Source: Circinella umbellata
Taxonomy: Eukaryota; Mucoromycota; Mucoromycetes; Mucorales; Lichtheimiaceae
Direction: 5' to 3'
DNA: 64,000 nt
NCBI GenBank assembly: GCA_025093555.1
Contig: JAIWNF010000012.1
Location: 620,001-684,000 of the forward strand
Part shown: positions 37,102-48,743 of the stretch, in pieces
How the letters are laid out: the number at the start of each line of letters is the position of its first letter
Position numbering within the stretch: the first letter of the stretch is position 1
The notes under the pieces: model-generated
Databases searched by the model: none
Told to the model about the DNA's origin: nothing
What the model saw: the letters and a program-made list of their open reading frames with translations, nothing else
Position numbers and translations under genes: made by a program

Positions 37102-37860
37102 TTAAAAATTTTCTTGTATCCATTCTAATGCCTGATTCATTTCTTCTTCTTGATTATTATTATTATTATTGTCATTAATAATATCGATTTCATCTTCGAT
37201 AAGAAAACTAGGTGCTCGGGCGACTGCCAAAATTGGAAAGTGGGGTTCAAATTCAAAGGATGGAAGTGTTTGAGCATCTATGCTGCTGGGTCCATTGATC
37301 AAAACTAATCCTGAAAGCGGTTCATTCGCAACATATTTTTGACATAATCGCCAAGCTGCCTCACCATGACCAATTAAAACCGGAGGGAACATACCCATTT
37401 CATTTATTTTAGTATTTACATCTATTATAAACATGTACATATACATATGATACTTATTATAGGCACAGAATAATACAACGCTTTGAAACTTTTCATACAA
37501 GATAAATATATCGCATGATAAGAAAAAACAGAAACCTTTAAACCACGATTGTAATAATTCATTGCCTTGCTCATTGGTTTTTTTATTAATATCAAGTTGT
37601 GCAATAGCTGAATCAAATCCTAAATCTGATAAACGATTTTGCCATTGTTGTGTCAATCTAAATTGAAAGAATAAATAAATGAAATCCGCACGTCCAGAAT
37701 CGGGCGAGTCCAATCGTGAAGAAATAAAATAAAAATTATTTATTTACGTTGAAGTTATTTTTGTTCCAACTAAAACAACAGGCATTGGGCGTTTACGTGC
37801 TCCTTGCGTTGCTTCAGCCCTCGACACTGTAATAATTCTTCTGATAGTGCGATATAACAT
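37102..37860 (-). CDS. Small alpha/beta-hydrolase-like protein, nucleophile Ser apparently missing (184 aa)
   Basis: Model: complement(37102..37421, 37536..37657, 37748..37860), 184 aa; the second intron uses a weak GTTTCT donor. The N-terminus MLYRTIRRIITVSRAEATQG is basic and Ser/Thr-containing, like a mitochondrial presequence. A hydrophobic strand (MPVVLVGTK), a helix with WQNRLSDLGFDS and a second strand (PPVLIGHGEAAWRLC, residues 91-105) resemble the start and nucleophile elbow of a compact alpha/beta hydrolase, followed by SGLVLINGPSS. The elbow would normally be G-x-S-x-G but reads G-H-G-E-A. An Asn tract near the C-terminus precedes the end EWIQENF. It sits directly upstream of the ceramidase gene on the same strand. 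I do not recognise a specific family, and exon 2 is the weakest part of the model. Confidence 0.7.
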
Positions 37861-40800
37861 GATGATTTGAATGAAGTCAAAAGAAAAAACAATTCAAGTC
37901 TTTTTAATCTCCATTTTCTCTCTCAGCTTTGACAGTGTGGTGATTGAATTAACATGAAGCATTGTCTCTTTTGGTGTTACTACTGTTACGGTATTTTTTT
38001 TATAACAACTTCAAATCTTGATGTTCCTGTAAAGTTTTTACAGTTATCATTTACTTTTATCTGTTTGATATTTTATTCATCGTTAATAGATAGATAGATC
38101 GATAGATCGAGAGATATTATATTATACCATTCTTATGAATTCCTAGAAGCAGAAGCAAGCAAGAGATGAGTTATTCCTTTTTTAGATAGAGTCGATATTT
38201 CACCCTTGTGCATCAATGGTACTCTTTTCTTTGAGGGGAGGTAGATAAAAATGATTGTTTTTTTAGTAATGAGAATACGAAGTTACTAATCCCTGGGGCT
38301 TCATGGTCTGCGTGGCTCAAACTATAATTTTTCCAAGAGCTTTTGAAATTCAAGATAAAAATAGTATTCGACGTTACTATCGTAAGGAAGGAAATTGAAG
38401 GGAGGGAGGTATAATTAAAAAGGAGTCTTTTATTAAAGAAGTTTTTAATTATAATATGGTACTTTAATAAAACCATGCACATATCATCCTTTTTTGGTAT
38501 ACTACACTTTTTGAATGTTTAAAAAAACTTTTTATAAACAAAAGATAGATATATATTTATTACACGACGCCAAACAAACATTACTGCTACCTTATTATTA
38601 TCTTTACTTAAATTAGGGGAACATTCGCATTCTACAAATTATAGATCATAAATTGACACTGTAATAATGATGCCAAGCTATGCAATTCTAATATGTGTAC
38701 TCTATCTGGGAGTATAGATGTTTTGAAACCAAAAAATAATATTTATTAAGAATGTACAATAAATTAAATTTCTGTTATTTCTGTTTGCTTCTTTTTTTTA
38801 GGGTAGAGATCGATTGGGAGGAAAATGTACATTATGATTATAGCTCGATTCCACTTATCATTACGTAGTGCAATATAAAAAAAGTAATATGAACAAATGT
38901 GAGTTTTTTTTTTCCAAAAGATCGACTTTCTTAAAATTGTCTATTCATATTACTATATATTGTTCAATTTCTATCGCACCTTAATATTAATCTATTATAG
39001 ATCAACACATACCTTAGCCTTTCTCTTTTTATATTAGCACAAGTGTTAGACTATGTATCACTATGCGTTAAGGCTAATATTACTATCAATTAAAAGAAAA
39101 TTAGCAGGTTGATGAGTTTTTTTATAAGCTCATTTTACTCACTAAATACGTAGATGTTTTTATTTTAAAATGAGGTATCATATCAACAAAATTATTGTAA
39201 ACTGTAATAGATGTAAATGTTTAGAAACATTAATGATTTAGTAACATACTCGCTGTCAAAGAGGTGTATTGATTGACAAACAAAATTTAGTGCTACGTAG
39301 ACCAAATAATGCAAATACGTAGAGAACACAATATTTGCCCTCATATATTCTGTGCTCCTCACTTATACAACACCTTGCTTGAAAACAGCAGTAGTACGTA
39401 TAATACAAAGATAACAGTGCTACAAACTTTTGATGGGTACCATGGTCCTATAAATTATCAACAAAAATTAGATACTCAAAAAATGTATACATATCACCTT
39501 ATAGTGTCATATCCTATCAAAGAAAGGGAAAAAAGGGAACTAACTGCTTTGAATATCTGAAGATAGCACACTGATAAAATAAAGCTTATAATAATTTTAT
39601 TATACTATTGAGTGTCTGTTAAGGAAGTAAATAGATGCTTAAAAATAGCGAATTCGGAACTTCACTATCTAATATATATATAAACTGCATAAATGATCAA
39701 TCAAACTCTTAGATTATATCATGTAAAAAAGCCGTAATCTCATTTCAATAGAAACAAAAAAAAATTGTCTTTGCTTTGACCGAAGATTAATATCATTGCT
39801 TCGATAAACATATGTCTTTGCTGCGACAGAAAACCGTCTTTTCTATGGAATAAATGTACCATTTCGTGAACCAATAAGAGCACGTGATTTGATTATATAT
39901 GATAATGTTGGTAAAGCTAATAATATTTACAGTGTTGGCATGAAAATGTGTTTAACTTTTATATGTTACAACATATTAATTAAATTGTTATTCTAGAGTT
40001 AGTGTATTGTTTATCTTTAGCTAAGTTTGTCAACATTATACAGTATGTGTTATGAAAACAGATAAAACGCACCTGTACACTTTTATTATGCTACGCTTCT
40101 ATACAAAGCTAAAAATTTTCTCATTTAAAATCATTATTATAAAAACTAATTCAATTTTAGGAAATTACGTAGTGACAATAAACAATTATACATTATGTGG
40201 CTCCATAATATGATCTATACTATATCAAATGATCAGTACATACTATAGCGTGAACCCAAATAATAAATTTATACGCACAGTCATACATAAAAGTTTATAA
40301 TTAATTAAAGAGTACTGGTAATCAGTCTTTTTAAACATAGCAGGGAATTAAAAAATTTATGCAGCAGCAGCAACCCTTGAATGCAAGTTTCTTTTCTGGT
40401 ATCTTTTTTTTACACGTCGTGAACGTGTGGATTTTTATGCGATAATCTATCTTATAATTTTTTTTGTGGCGCAGCTTATCCATGATCATTGTCGCCCATA
40501 CAAAGAATATGCTGCAATTTGTTTCGGTGACAAAGGCATATTACACACTGATCTACTTGAAAAACGGAAAAAAAACAATAATAAGATGTTGTTTTTGCGG
40601 TTGTACAATAGCCCAAAATATTGTTACAAAGGGTAATAAATATCTATCAAATTGTTAAAATATTACAGATTTATAATAAATAGCATTGTAATCACTGTAC
40701 TACCATTGTACAAGTTTTTCTTGATTATTTATTGTGGTATATATCACTCCCTTTAGTTTATTTTATTCTGTAACCATATATTGTGCCGCTTATCGAGAAC

Positions 40801-41755
40801 GTTAAGAAAGGAGTTTCGATTCAGGAATATAAGAAATTGTTTATTTATTATCTTATGTCTTTGGATTGTTCTCCATGAACATATTTTCGTTATTATAAAG
40901 AATAGTACATCTTGATATGGAGTGATAAAAATATACAAGAACGGAGCTCATTTGACATGAAGGATATATTAGGAATGAAGCGGAACCTCTATAATGCGGC
41001 TAGAACTCTGGATCCAGGAAATTATTTTTAAGCCTCAGGATCTTTTCTTCCCCCTTTTTCTAATATACGTATATTTGATTTTTTCCTTGTTAAGTAATAT
41101 ATCTGTTTAATATCGAAATAAGCTATTTTATATATATTATATAGCTTGTTTTTACTACTGCCTTTCATTAACAAACTTATGAGCTCTAACTGGTAAAGTA
41201 TATCTTCTATCTCTGTAAGTCCGTGCATATTACACCACACATATTGCATATACACACAGACACCCATAACCACACCCATAACACATCACCCAGAGCATAT
41301 TTTTTGAAACTTGAAAAAATGGTCGGTTGAGAAAAGTTGGATCGCCCGCGAGCACGTGTACAACATCTATTTTATTCACACAAGCGCTGTACGACAACAC
41401 TAGTCCATGCCCCGCTCGGTTTTTTTTTTTTGAATAACTTGGTAAATATATCCGGACATTTTCATCCCAACAACGAAACCACAACAAGCTTTGTTCCCAT
41501 AGTTACATTCCTTTTCTTTCTCCTTCTTCCTTTGTGAACAAAAATCAATTTGAATATATCTTTTCCTTCCTTCTCTTCTTCTTCCTTTCCGCTACCGAGA
41601 AAATCCTTCCAAAAAAAGATACTCCTTTCCTTATATCCCTCATATCTTTCTTTTCGTCCTATACTACTCCTACCTTTTTTATCACTCCGTTCATTTTCTC
41701 TTCTTCACATAGCAACAACCAAAAAAAAACCTTATCTTTTTGTTTTTCTTGATAT
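37861..41755. other. Intergenic stretch (3.9 kb)
   Basis: A/T-rich DNA between divergent genes. It contains a GATA-type microsatellite at 38086-38117. Two open stretches with less A/T-driven composition (39309-39560 and about 40349-40636, both plus) have no known motif. From about 41480 the sequence becomes strongly pyrimidine-rich, the leader of the glycosyltransferase gene. No RNA gene was noticed. Confidence 0.5.
38086..38117. repeat. GATA/GATC-type microsatellite
   Basis: Imperfect ATAGATAGATAGATCGATAG-type repeat of about 30 bases. Confidence 0.8.
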
Positions 41756-43662
41756 ATGGCGCCACCACGATCTTCAGAGTTAGGAGCAACTACTGTTGCT
41801 TCGCGATCGACAAAAGGTGGGTTTCATCAACGCAAACCTTCGTTAACATCAGCGTGTCCTCCAACAGGTGCTCGATCAACCGATAAATCTCGGAATGCTT
41901 TTCCGCCATCATCTTTGACACAATATTGTAAACAATTACTTCGACTCCGTATTGTTCGACTTTTGGGCTGGGCCTATATTTTGACAAGTTTAGTCTTGTC
42001 TACAATTCACCTTTTTTCTTCACTTACGACATCTGCATCACAAGCAGGTTCGGCTACTGTATTAGGTATATATACATATCTATAGGACGCATGATAATAA
42101 TGAAATTTAATAACTCATTATAACTAATTTATATTATCATCACTAGTACAAGATATAAGTCAAATTCAAAAACAACAACAGCAACAATTTAATTTACCCG
42201 ATGGTTTATCACCTCTCAATACACTTACATATCAACTACGTCTTTCAAAAATGTTCTCTAAATCTTTGATCCGTATGGATCATTTACGCCCATATTGGTT
42301 TACTGCAACTGCTACACCTTCACCTGATCAACTTGGTATTTCAACAATTTTGACTATGGACGAATGGCCTCATTTGGTCCATTTAGCTGAAATATGGCAA
42401 GGTATAATAATGATAATGACTCTTTTATGAGACTTTTTTTTATGTTCTTGGGGTATGAAAACGAAAAGGAAATTAACAAAGTAGATGGATGAATTACACC
42501 AACAATGGAATGGGCTGCTTATTTGATTTTTTTTTTTAATTTTTTTCTTTCAGGACCTATCTCCGCTACATTACAGATCCCATCCGATATGGGTGGTCTT
42601 GCTTCAGGTGCTGTACTACAACATTTATCAACTATTCGACGTGAATATGAAACTCAAACTATGTTAGCAAAACATGTTGATCTTCATTTGATTGTTCGTC
42701 CAAGTAATGGAGATCCAGTCGTTCACGGTGGTTTTCAAGATAGTCGCAATTTGGCACGTTTATTTAGTCGTACTGATGTTGTAGCCCACGTGCCTGTCAC
42801 AGTATTATGGGTTTCTGACTTGGTTACAGCTGCCAAAACGTACCATGATCGATTATTGGATGGTGATGTACTTATTGTCCCAACCTTTGGATTCCCTAAT
42901 AGCAAGAATGCGATCACGGATGAATGGCCAACAACAAAAACTGAAATGGTCGAATGGGCTGATGAAAAACGTATCGGTTTGTTAGATTATCATTGGAAAT
43001 TGAGTAAAGGCCCAACTTCTTACGATACCTGGCGTGAAGCTACTGAACCTTACCTTGTTCCTGAATATGATTATCACTATACTCCAATTTACATTTCTAC
43101 GCGAGATGATCATCCATGGTAAAGTATATAATATATATATCGAGAAGGAGAAAAAGAGGAATGAGATAAATGTCATAGATGCTTTTTTTCTGTCTTTTGA
43201 AATTATCATTTTATTTACTTATTCATATTTATCATTAGGTGTGAAGAACGATTTGCTGATGAACCATCAGCATGCTTATACTCGATTTATTTGAATGGCG
43301 CTAACCTTTGGGTGCTTCCAAATGATTATGTTGTAAGAACTGGTAAAGAACCAGAGAAAATGTTGACGGCTGAAGAGGTAAATAGTAAACTATAATTGGA
43401 TGAAAAAAGAAATAGAAGAAGCATTAATCGCTTACATCCACTCTACTACTTTATTATTTCTATAAACTTTCATAAATAGGGTCAATTACAAGTCGCAATG
43501 TATAAAAACTATCGTATCGAACAATGTGTATTTTATGCACGCCAATTTGATCAGGCTGGTATCTTTGAAACTGATCGTGCAAAACATGTTCAACAAGAAT
43601 GTGCTAAATCTTTGGGCAGTTTACGCAAAGAAAAGATTATTAGCTCCACCACCAAAAAATAG
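41756..43662 (+). CDS. LARGE-type glycosyltransferase, GT49-like, type II membrane protein (483 aa)
   Basis: Model: 41756..42065, 42147..42401, 42554..43118, 43239..43377, 43480..43662, 483 aa. The N-terminus is a Ser/Thr-rich cytosolic tail, then one membrane segment (RLLGWAYILTSLVLSTIHLF, about residues 67-86), the Golgi type II layout. The lumenal part matches the GT49 half of animal LARGE/B4GAT1: TMDEWPHLVHLAEIWQGPIS, VDLHLIVRP, NLARLFSRTDVVAHVPVT, LDGDVLIVPTFGFPN, the region RDDHPWCEERFADEPSACLY, and NGANLWVLPNDYVVRTG near the C-terminus. GT49 enzymes add glucuronic acid or N-acetylglucosamine to O-mannose-type or poly-lactosamine glycans in animals. The fungal acceptor is unknown to me; glucuronic-acid-rich Mucoromycota wall polysaccharides are one speculative option. 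The pyrimidine-rich leader and first ATG in the frame support the start. Confidence 0.88.
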
Positions 43663-44419
43663 ACTTATAAATAGGTTTTAAATCCTATAACCCAACTTAA
43701 CCCAGAAAAACAAAACTATGCACACCAAGAGTGTATGTTTTCCTTCCCATCTTTCTTTTGTTAACGTTTCCTTTTTTTTATTTATATGTTGTAAAAAAAA
43801 TTCAACAGCACAATGTAATATATTATCCTTTTTCTTCTATAAAATAATAATTCATTTATTTATTACTTGATATCATTACCCTGTGGATTGTTGAATAATA
43901 AGAGTGATGAATTTATCCATACATCTTGTAAAATAATATAGTTTTTTACGAATACGTAATATATATGCAAAGGCAGTTACGGAGGAAGGGGCAAGGAAAG
44001 GTTAAAAAAACATCAGCATCTTGTTCGGGCGATATCTCATTGTTTGGATAATTGTTTATGTGTGCTCTTCCTGTACGTAGTTGATATGAACAACTGTAAT
44101 AAGCATAATTATATTGTCCAATTCATAAATAGTCTCATCATTTATAGGTATGTATTCCCCGATATAAACTAAGCGTGTATCATATTTATTTATATCTACA
44201 TACATTCACACACCTTACACACTAGTTACTTATATATATAACCCCCCTCTTTTGATGTTAAAAAAGTTTTCTCCTCCGCCTTGCATTTATATTATTCTTA
44301 TATATTTCACCCTTCTTCCCACCCACCTTCTCCTTCCTTACTCTCTCTCTCTCTCTCTCTTTCTTTTTCCACTTTTTTTTATCTCCATTTATAAATTATA
44401 CCACGTAGTTACTATTAAT
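43663..44419. other. Intergenic stretch, 3' flank of glycosyltransferase and leader of next gene
   Basis: About 750 bases. The first half is the 3' UTR of the glycosyltransferase gene. The second half becomes C/T-rich with a (CT)n run at 44341-44361, typical of a 5' leader in this genome. No separate gene. Confidence 0.5.
44341..44361. repeat. (CT)n microsatellite in a 5' leader
   Basis: Ten to eleven CT units, about 60 bases upstream of the ATG at 44420. Similar pyrimidine runs precede other genes in this window. Confidence 0.85.
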
Positions 44420-44919
44420 ATGAGTGCCATGATGAATAAATTAAAGAAGCAAATAGAGATGTGGCGTGTTAACAAATATACAAAACGACGATCGTATATT
44501 CCAGAATATGAACCAAAAGGTAACAGTGACAACATCACACGTTTTTTCCCTTACGTAAATGATTATAAATATTATTGTTCTATTCATGTATTGTTTTATA
44601 TCGAGCATATTTGTATAAAAATAGTATACTAAAATATATGGTACAATTTATCACATATCCACACATCTACACTTTCTCCCGCTTTTTCTATGGCAACAAA
44701 CAAACAAACGAAACAAAACTAGACAAAAAACATTATCGACATACTTATCATGATGGCGTATATCTTTCATCACTTAGTGATCGTCCCACATCTTCACCTT
44801 TATCCACCAACAAAAAAAATATTAAATTATTTCCTTCAAAAAAAAAATCATATCGAGTACCACCACCTCAATGTTCTGAAGCTTATAATATAACATATCA
44901 TCATGGGCGTTCTTACTAA
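44420..44919 (+). CDS. Small basic hypothetical protein (98 aa, two exons)
   Basis: Model: 44420..44519 and 44723..44919, joined through a split Asp codon (G/AC) to give 98 residues. Start MSAMMNKLKKQIEMWRVNKY, then TKRRSYIPEYEPKDKKHYRH, a Ser/Thr/Pro-rich middle, a Lys cluster (FPSKKKSYRVPPPQCSEAYN) and the end ITYHHGRSY. It is rich in Lys, Arg and Tyr, with no signal peptide or membrane segment. Support comes from the consistent splice frame, the GT-AG intron and the pyrimidine leader. I do not recognise the family; it could be a lineage-specific protein. Additional upstream exons cannot be ruled out. Confidence 0.5.
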
Positions 44920-46369
44920 AAAAAAAGAGTACTTTGTAGAATGTAATATGATGCTCCTACCCTAGTAACGTAAAAAGAACAAGAAAAAAATAATGTATAT
45001 AATAAACTTAACAGTGATAATTCTAAATCCTAGTACTACTACTTGTTTTTAAGATTGCCCTCCTCTCTTTGATATCTTTTAGCCCCTTCTTATACTCCCT
45101 CGTCCATTTATTTCTCTACGTTTCCCCTTTACTTTCATCAAACATGATATTAATATCTATCATTATACATTTTGTTCCAATTATTCTTGTAACACAATAA
45201 TGTAATTCGTAAATAAGGAGGTAAATAGAATTAAAAATAAACCAACTAAATAATATACATATAACTTTTTTTTTTGTTAATGACAATCATAATTATCATA
45301 GTTGTTGATATTATAATGTTTTACTATTATTACTATTATAGAAAGAGTACGTAGCAGTAAGAATAATACATAGTATGTTTAGCAAAAAGTAAAAAGTTTT
45401 CACGTTGTCATGAAGAAATAAAATCATTTGTTTAAGAAAATGCAAGGAATCATCTACATGTACCTTTTTTAAGTTTTGTAATATGCATGTAGCAAAGAAA
45501 ATGATACTTTTCGTGCATAAACAAAATAAAGTTTTATTTTATAAGGTAATAAATCGGATTATCATAAAAAGAAAGGAAAACATATATGTGATTTGTACAG
45601 ATGATATGTTAATGACCGGTGTATACTACGTTATTCTGCATGGTAAAAAATTAAAAATTAAAGTGGATTGACACACATTTACAAACAAACCCAAAAAAAA
45701 AATTATACTTACATTTTAAACAGTTGGACTACTAACAAGATGGACTATCATTTCTGTAATAATGATCATAACAATAGTTCAGTTTTTACTCTTTTAATAG
45801 AATGTTATTAGCTATCATTGTTACATTATTTTAATACTCCTTTTTCTGTAATAAAAAGGTCTCCTTTATTGTCTTTATAAAAAATATATTTATTTCGATG
45901 TTCTATTCATTCTTCATGCTCTACTTTTTTTTTGTTCTTAAGGATATTCTAATTCATCTATATATATCAGTAAATGATTTATTCAAAGCTACTATAATTT
46001 AACAAGCCTTTTCCTACTTGTATAATTGATTGTAAAGTCTGTGGAAAGACACGTCTATATACATATGTACATATATAGAGAGAGAATTCGAAAGAGAGGG
46101 TATAAATTTTAACTAATCAAATTGTACCCTAAACCTAAAAGCTAATTACAATATATAGTTTTGTTGTTGTTGAAGCATTATAATGGTAGTCTTTTCATGT
46201 TGTTCACCTAATGTCACTTTCTTTATTTCACGCGCTTTGCTAATAAAAAAATAATGAGAGGCTGTGACGTGTTAGTCCCGAAATTTTGCTATACTCGCTC
46301 AGAAGTCGGGGGTAGGTAATCAAGCACAAATAAGCAAAGCTTTCTTTTTTCAACCTCTCCCCACTCTAA
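44920..46369. other. Intergenic stretch, nothing assigned
   Basis: About 1.45 kb of A/T-rich DNA. The short frame at 45483-45671 (plus) is Lys/Ile-rich and looks like chance. GTATAAATTTT near 46099 is a possible but distant TATA element for the core-protein gene. Confidence 0.5.
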
Positions 46370-46579
46370 ATGGCATCCAAGCTTCTTTCCAATACCCTTC
46401 AGCACCGTGCTGCTTTGACTAAGCAGGTAAATTTGACAATTAACAACGTATAGAACAACCAACAAAGACGGCATCGTTATGAACATTTTTTCTTGTTTTT
46501 TTTACTTGAAGAAAAAATGTGTAAAGAATCTCAATTGAAAAAGCTTATTGTTGTATTATCTATATTTTATATATTATAT

Positions 46580-46610
<31 letters not shown>

Positions 46611-48032
46611 AAGTTCACTCGTCCTTTGGCTACTGTCGCTGACCAGCTTGTCAACACTCGCACCACTGTCCTTCCTAACGGCTTGACGATCGCTACCGAG
46701 GAAAACACAATTGCCAATGGCGCTGCTACTGTTGGTATTTGGATCGACGCGGGTTCGCGCGCTGAATCGGCAAGCAACAGTGGTTCTGCCAACTTGATTA
46801 AGCGCATTGCTGTTCAGGTTTGTTCGATTTACTTTATTTTGTTTTTCTTGATTTAAAAATATATATTTACATATTTTTAAAATAAGAAATAAAAAAACTG
46901 AACCTAATGATTGGCGGTTGGGAAAATGATATTCTGTATGTATGTTTTGAAATAATAGAACAACCAATACACTGGCGGCGAATTGACAGCTCACACCACA
47001 CACGATCAAACTTACTATGCTGCCAAGACCATCAGATCGAACGTTGAAAAGTCAGTTGCTAACCTTGCTCAAATTGTCCAAGATTTAAAGCTTGATAACT
47101 TGGAAAAAGAACGTGCTGCTGTTTTGAACGAAGAACCTAATATGGAACAAGTTACATTCGAACACTTACACGCCACTGCATTCCAAGGCACTAGCCTTGG
47201 TTTGCCTGTCAACGGTTTAAATGTCGAAAACTTAACATCGCAAGATTTGACCAATTTCATCAAGGATACTTACACTGCCAAGCGTATTGTCCTTGTAGGT
47301 GCTGGTGATGTTGATCACGATGCTTTGGTCAAGTTGGCTCAAACCAACTTTGGCTCTCTTGCTTCTGGATCCGTTTCTTCTGGCGCTCAACCATCTTTCA
47401 CCGGTTCCGAAATCCGTTTGCGTGATGATCTTGCTCAGCAAGCTCATATTGCTTTGGCCGTTGAAGGTGCTCCCTTCATGTCTGCTGAATACTTGAACTT
47501 GTTGGTTATGCAAACCATCATTGGTTCTTGGGATAGCACCTTAGGTGGTGCTGCTAACTTATCTTCCCGTTTATCTTCCGTTGTCAATGGTAACCATTTG
47601 GCCGATTCGTTTGCTTCTTTCACTAAGGGTTACAAGGATACTGGTCTTTGGGGTTTCTATGCTGCCACTCAAAACCGTGAGCAAATTGATGATCTTGTTC
47701 ACTTTTTGCAAAAGGAATGGAACCGTCTTTCCACCACTATCACTGTGAGTGAAGTTGAACGTGCCAAGGTTCAATTAAAGGCTAGCTTGTTGTTGAGCCT
47801 TGATTCTACCTCTGCCGTTGCTCAAGATATCGGTAATCAAGTTTTGACCACTGGTAAGCGATTGAGCGGTGATGAATTGACTCAAGCTATTGACAAGATC
47901 TCTGTCGCTGATGTCCGTAACGCTGCCAACAAGTTCATTTGGGATCAAGAAGTTGCTGTTATTGGTGCTGGTCCTATCGAATGTTTGACTGATTATGGCA
48001 GAGTTCGTGGTAACATGGCATACAACAGGTAA
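46370..48032 (+). CDS. QCR1: Cytochrome bc1 complex core protein 1 (QCR1 / beta-MPP family), 444 aa
   Basis: Peripheral matrix-side core subunit of respiratory complex III, related to the beta subunit of the mitochondrial processing peptidase. Model: 46370..46426, 46614..46817, 46959..48032, 444 aa. Exon 1 is a presequence (MASKLLSNTLQHRAALTKQ) with FTRPLATVA at the start of exon 2. Family landmarks: TVLPNGLTIATEE, TVGIWIDAGSRAESASNSGS, GGELTAHTTHDQTYYAAK, TYTAKRIVLVGAGDVDHDAL, NLSSRLSSVVNGNHLADSF and GLWGFYAATQN. The peptidase zinc motif HxxEH is absent: SGSANLIKRIAVQNNQYTGG replaces the HFLEHMAFKGT region and is shorter, so it should be a structural core protein. The first intron has an (AT)n run and ends in AAAAAAAG. 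The frame stops at AGG-TAA, but an AG/GTAAAG donor overlaps the stop, so a short last exon is possible. Confidence 0.93.
46579..46605. repeat. (AT)n microsatellite inside intron 1 of the core-protein gene
   Basis: About 13 AT units that end nine bases before the 3' splice site at 46613. Confidence 0.9.
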
Positions 48033-48096
48033 AGAAACCATTTATTGTTAAGACTGTTATATCTTTATATGCGATTATGAGATATGTGGAGAGAGG

Positions 48097-48151
<55 letters not shown>

Positions 48152-48743
48152 GATGAAGTGATTCTGTGTGACAAAATAACTAATTCATATACTTTATTTT
48201 TTCATTATTTTTCTCATTTTATAAAATAAAAATATAGATTCTAAGGGTTTTAGATTCATCTTAATATAATTGGTCATTATTATTATTATTATTATTTTCC
48301 TTCTTTCCACTTATCAACGTTAACTCTCACTCTACCATTCTCTATTATTCTATCTTTTTTTTGCATTTCTATTCCAGCCATGTTACAATGACTTTTCTTG
48401 CTTTTGTACTTTTCTTTTGTATTTAAGAGACGTACATCTTACAATACTAGATTTTTTTTCTATCGACATTTTTTATATGGTTTGTTTTATTGCGATTATA
48501 CAAAAAAAAAGAGACAAAAATCTAAGATTTTAAGAGCGGGTTGGCATGCATTAACAAAAAATGTGAAACATTTAAACGAATGAGTTAGCAAAACACGGAG
48601 CTTTCGATAATAGCAAAATAGAGATTTAGTCTGTAAAAGAAAAAAAAAACCCAGCTATAAGCTTTTTTTTGGGCCCTTTGGAGTTTCATCGTACGTTTCG
48701 TTTGTTTCGCCACACCCCTTTTGCTTTTCAATAACTCCATATA
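48033..48743. other. Intergenic stretch between core protein 1 and BIG1-like genes
   Basis: About 700 bases with a 47-bp (GA)n repeat at 48101-48147 and an ATT repeat near 48277-48296. Bases 48600-48740 form the likely promoter of the next gene. The ORF at 48398-48583 lacks motifs. A TATTCCAG acceptor-like site near 48377 could serve an alternative last exon of the core-protein gene. Confidence 0.5.
48101..48147. repeat. (GA)n microsatellite
   Basis: 47 bases of GA dinucleotides just downstream of the core-protein stop codon; the minus-strand Leu/Ser ORF across it is an artefact. Confidence 0.95.

Noticed and set aside
39309..39560. 83-codon plus ORF (MQIRREHNICPHIFCAPHLY)
   Set aside because: Composition is only mildly protein-like; no family, intron or promoter evidence, so it was not listed as a gene.
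47974..48174. Minus-strand Leu/Ser-repeat ORF downstream of core protein 1
   Set aside because: Produced entirely by the (GA)n microsatellite at 48101-48147.
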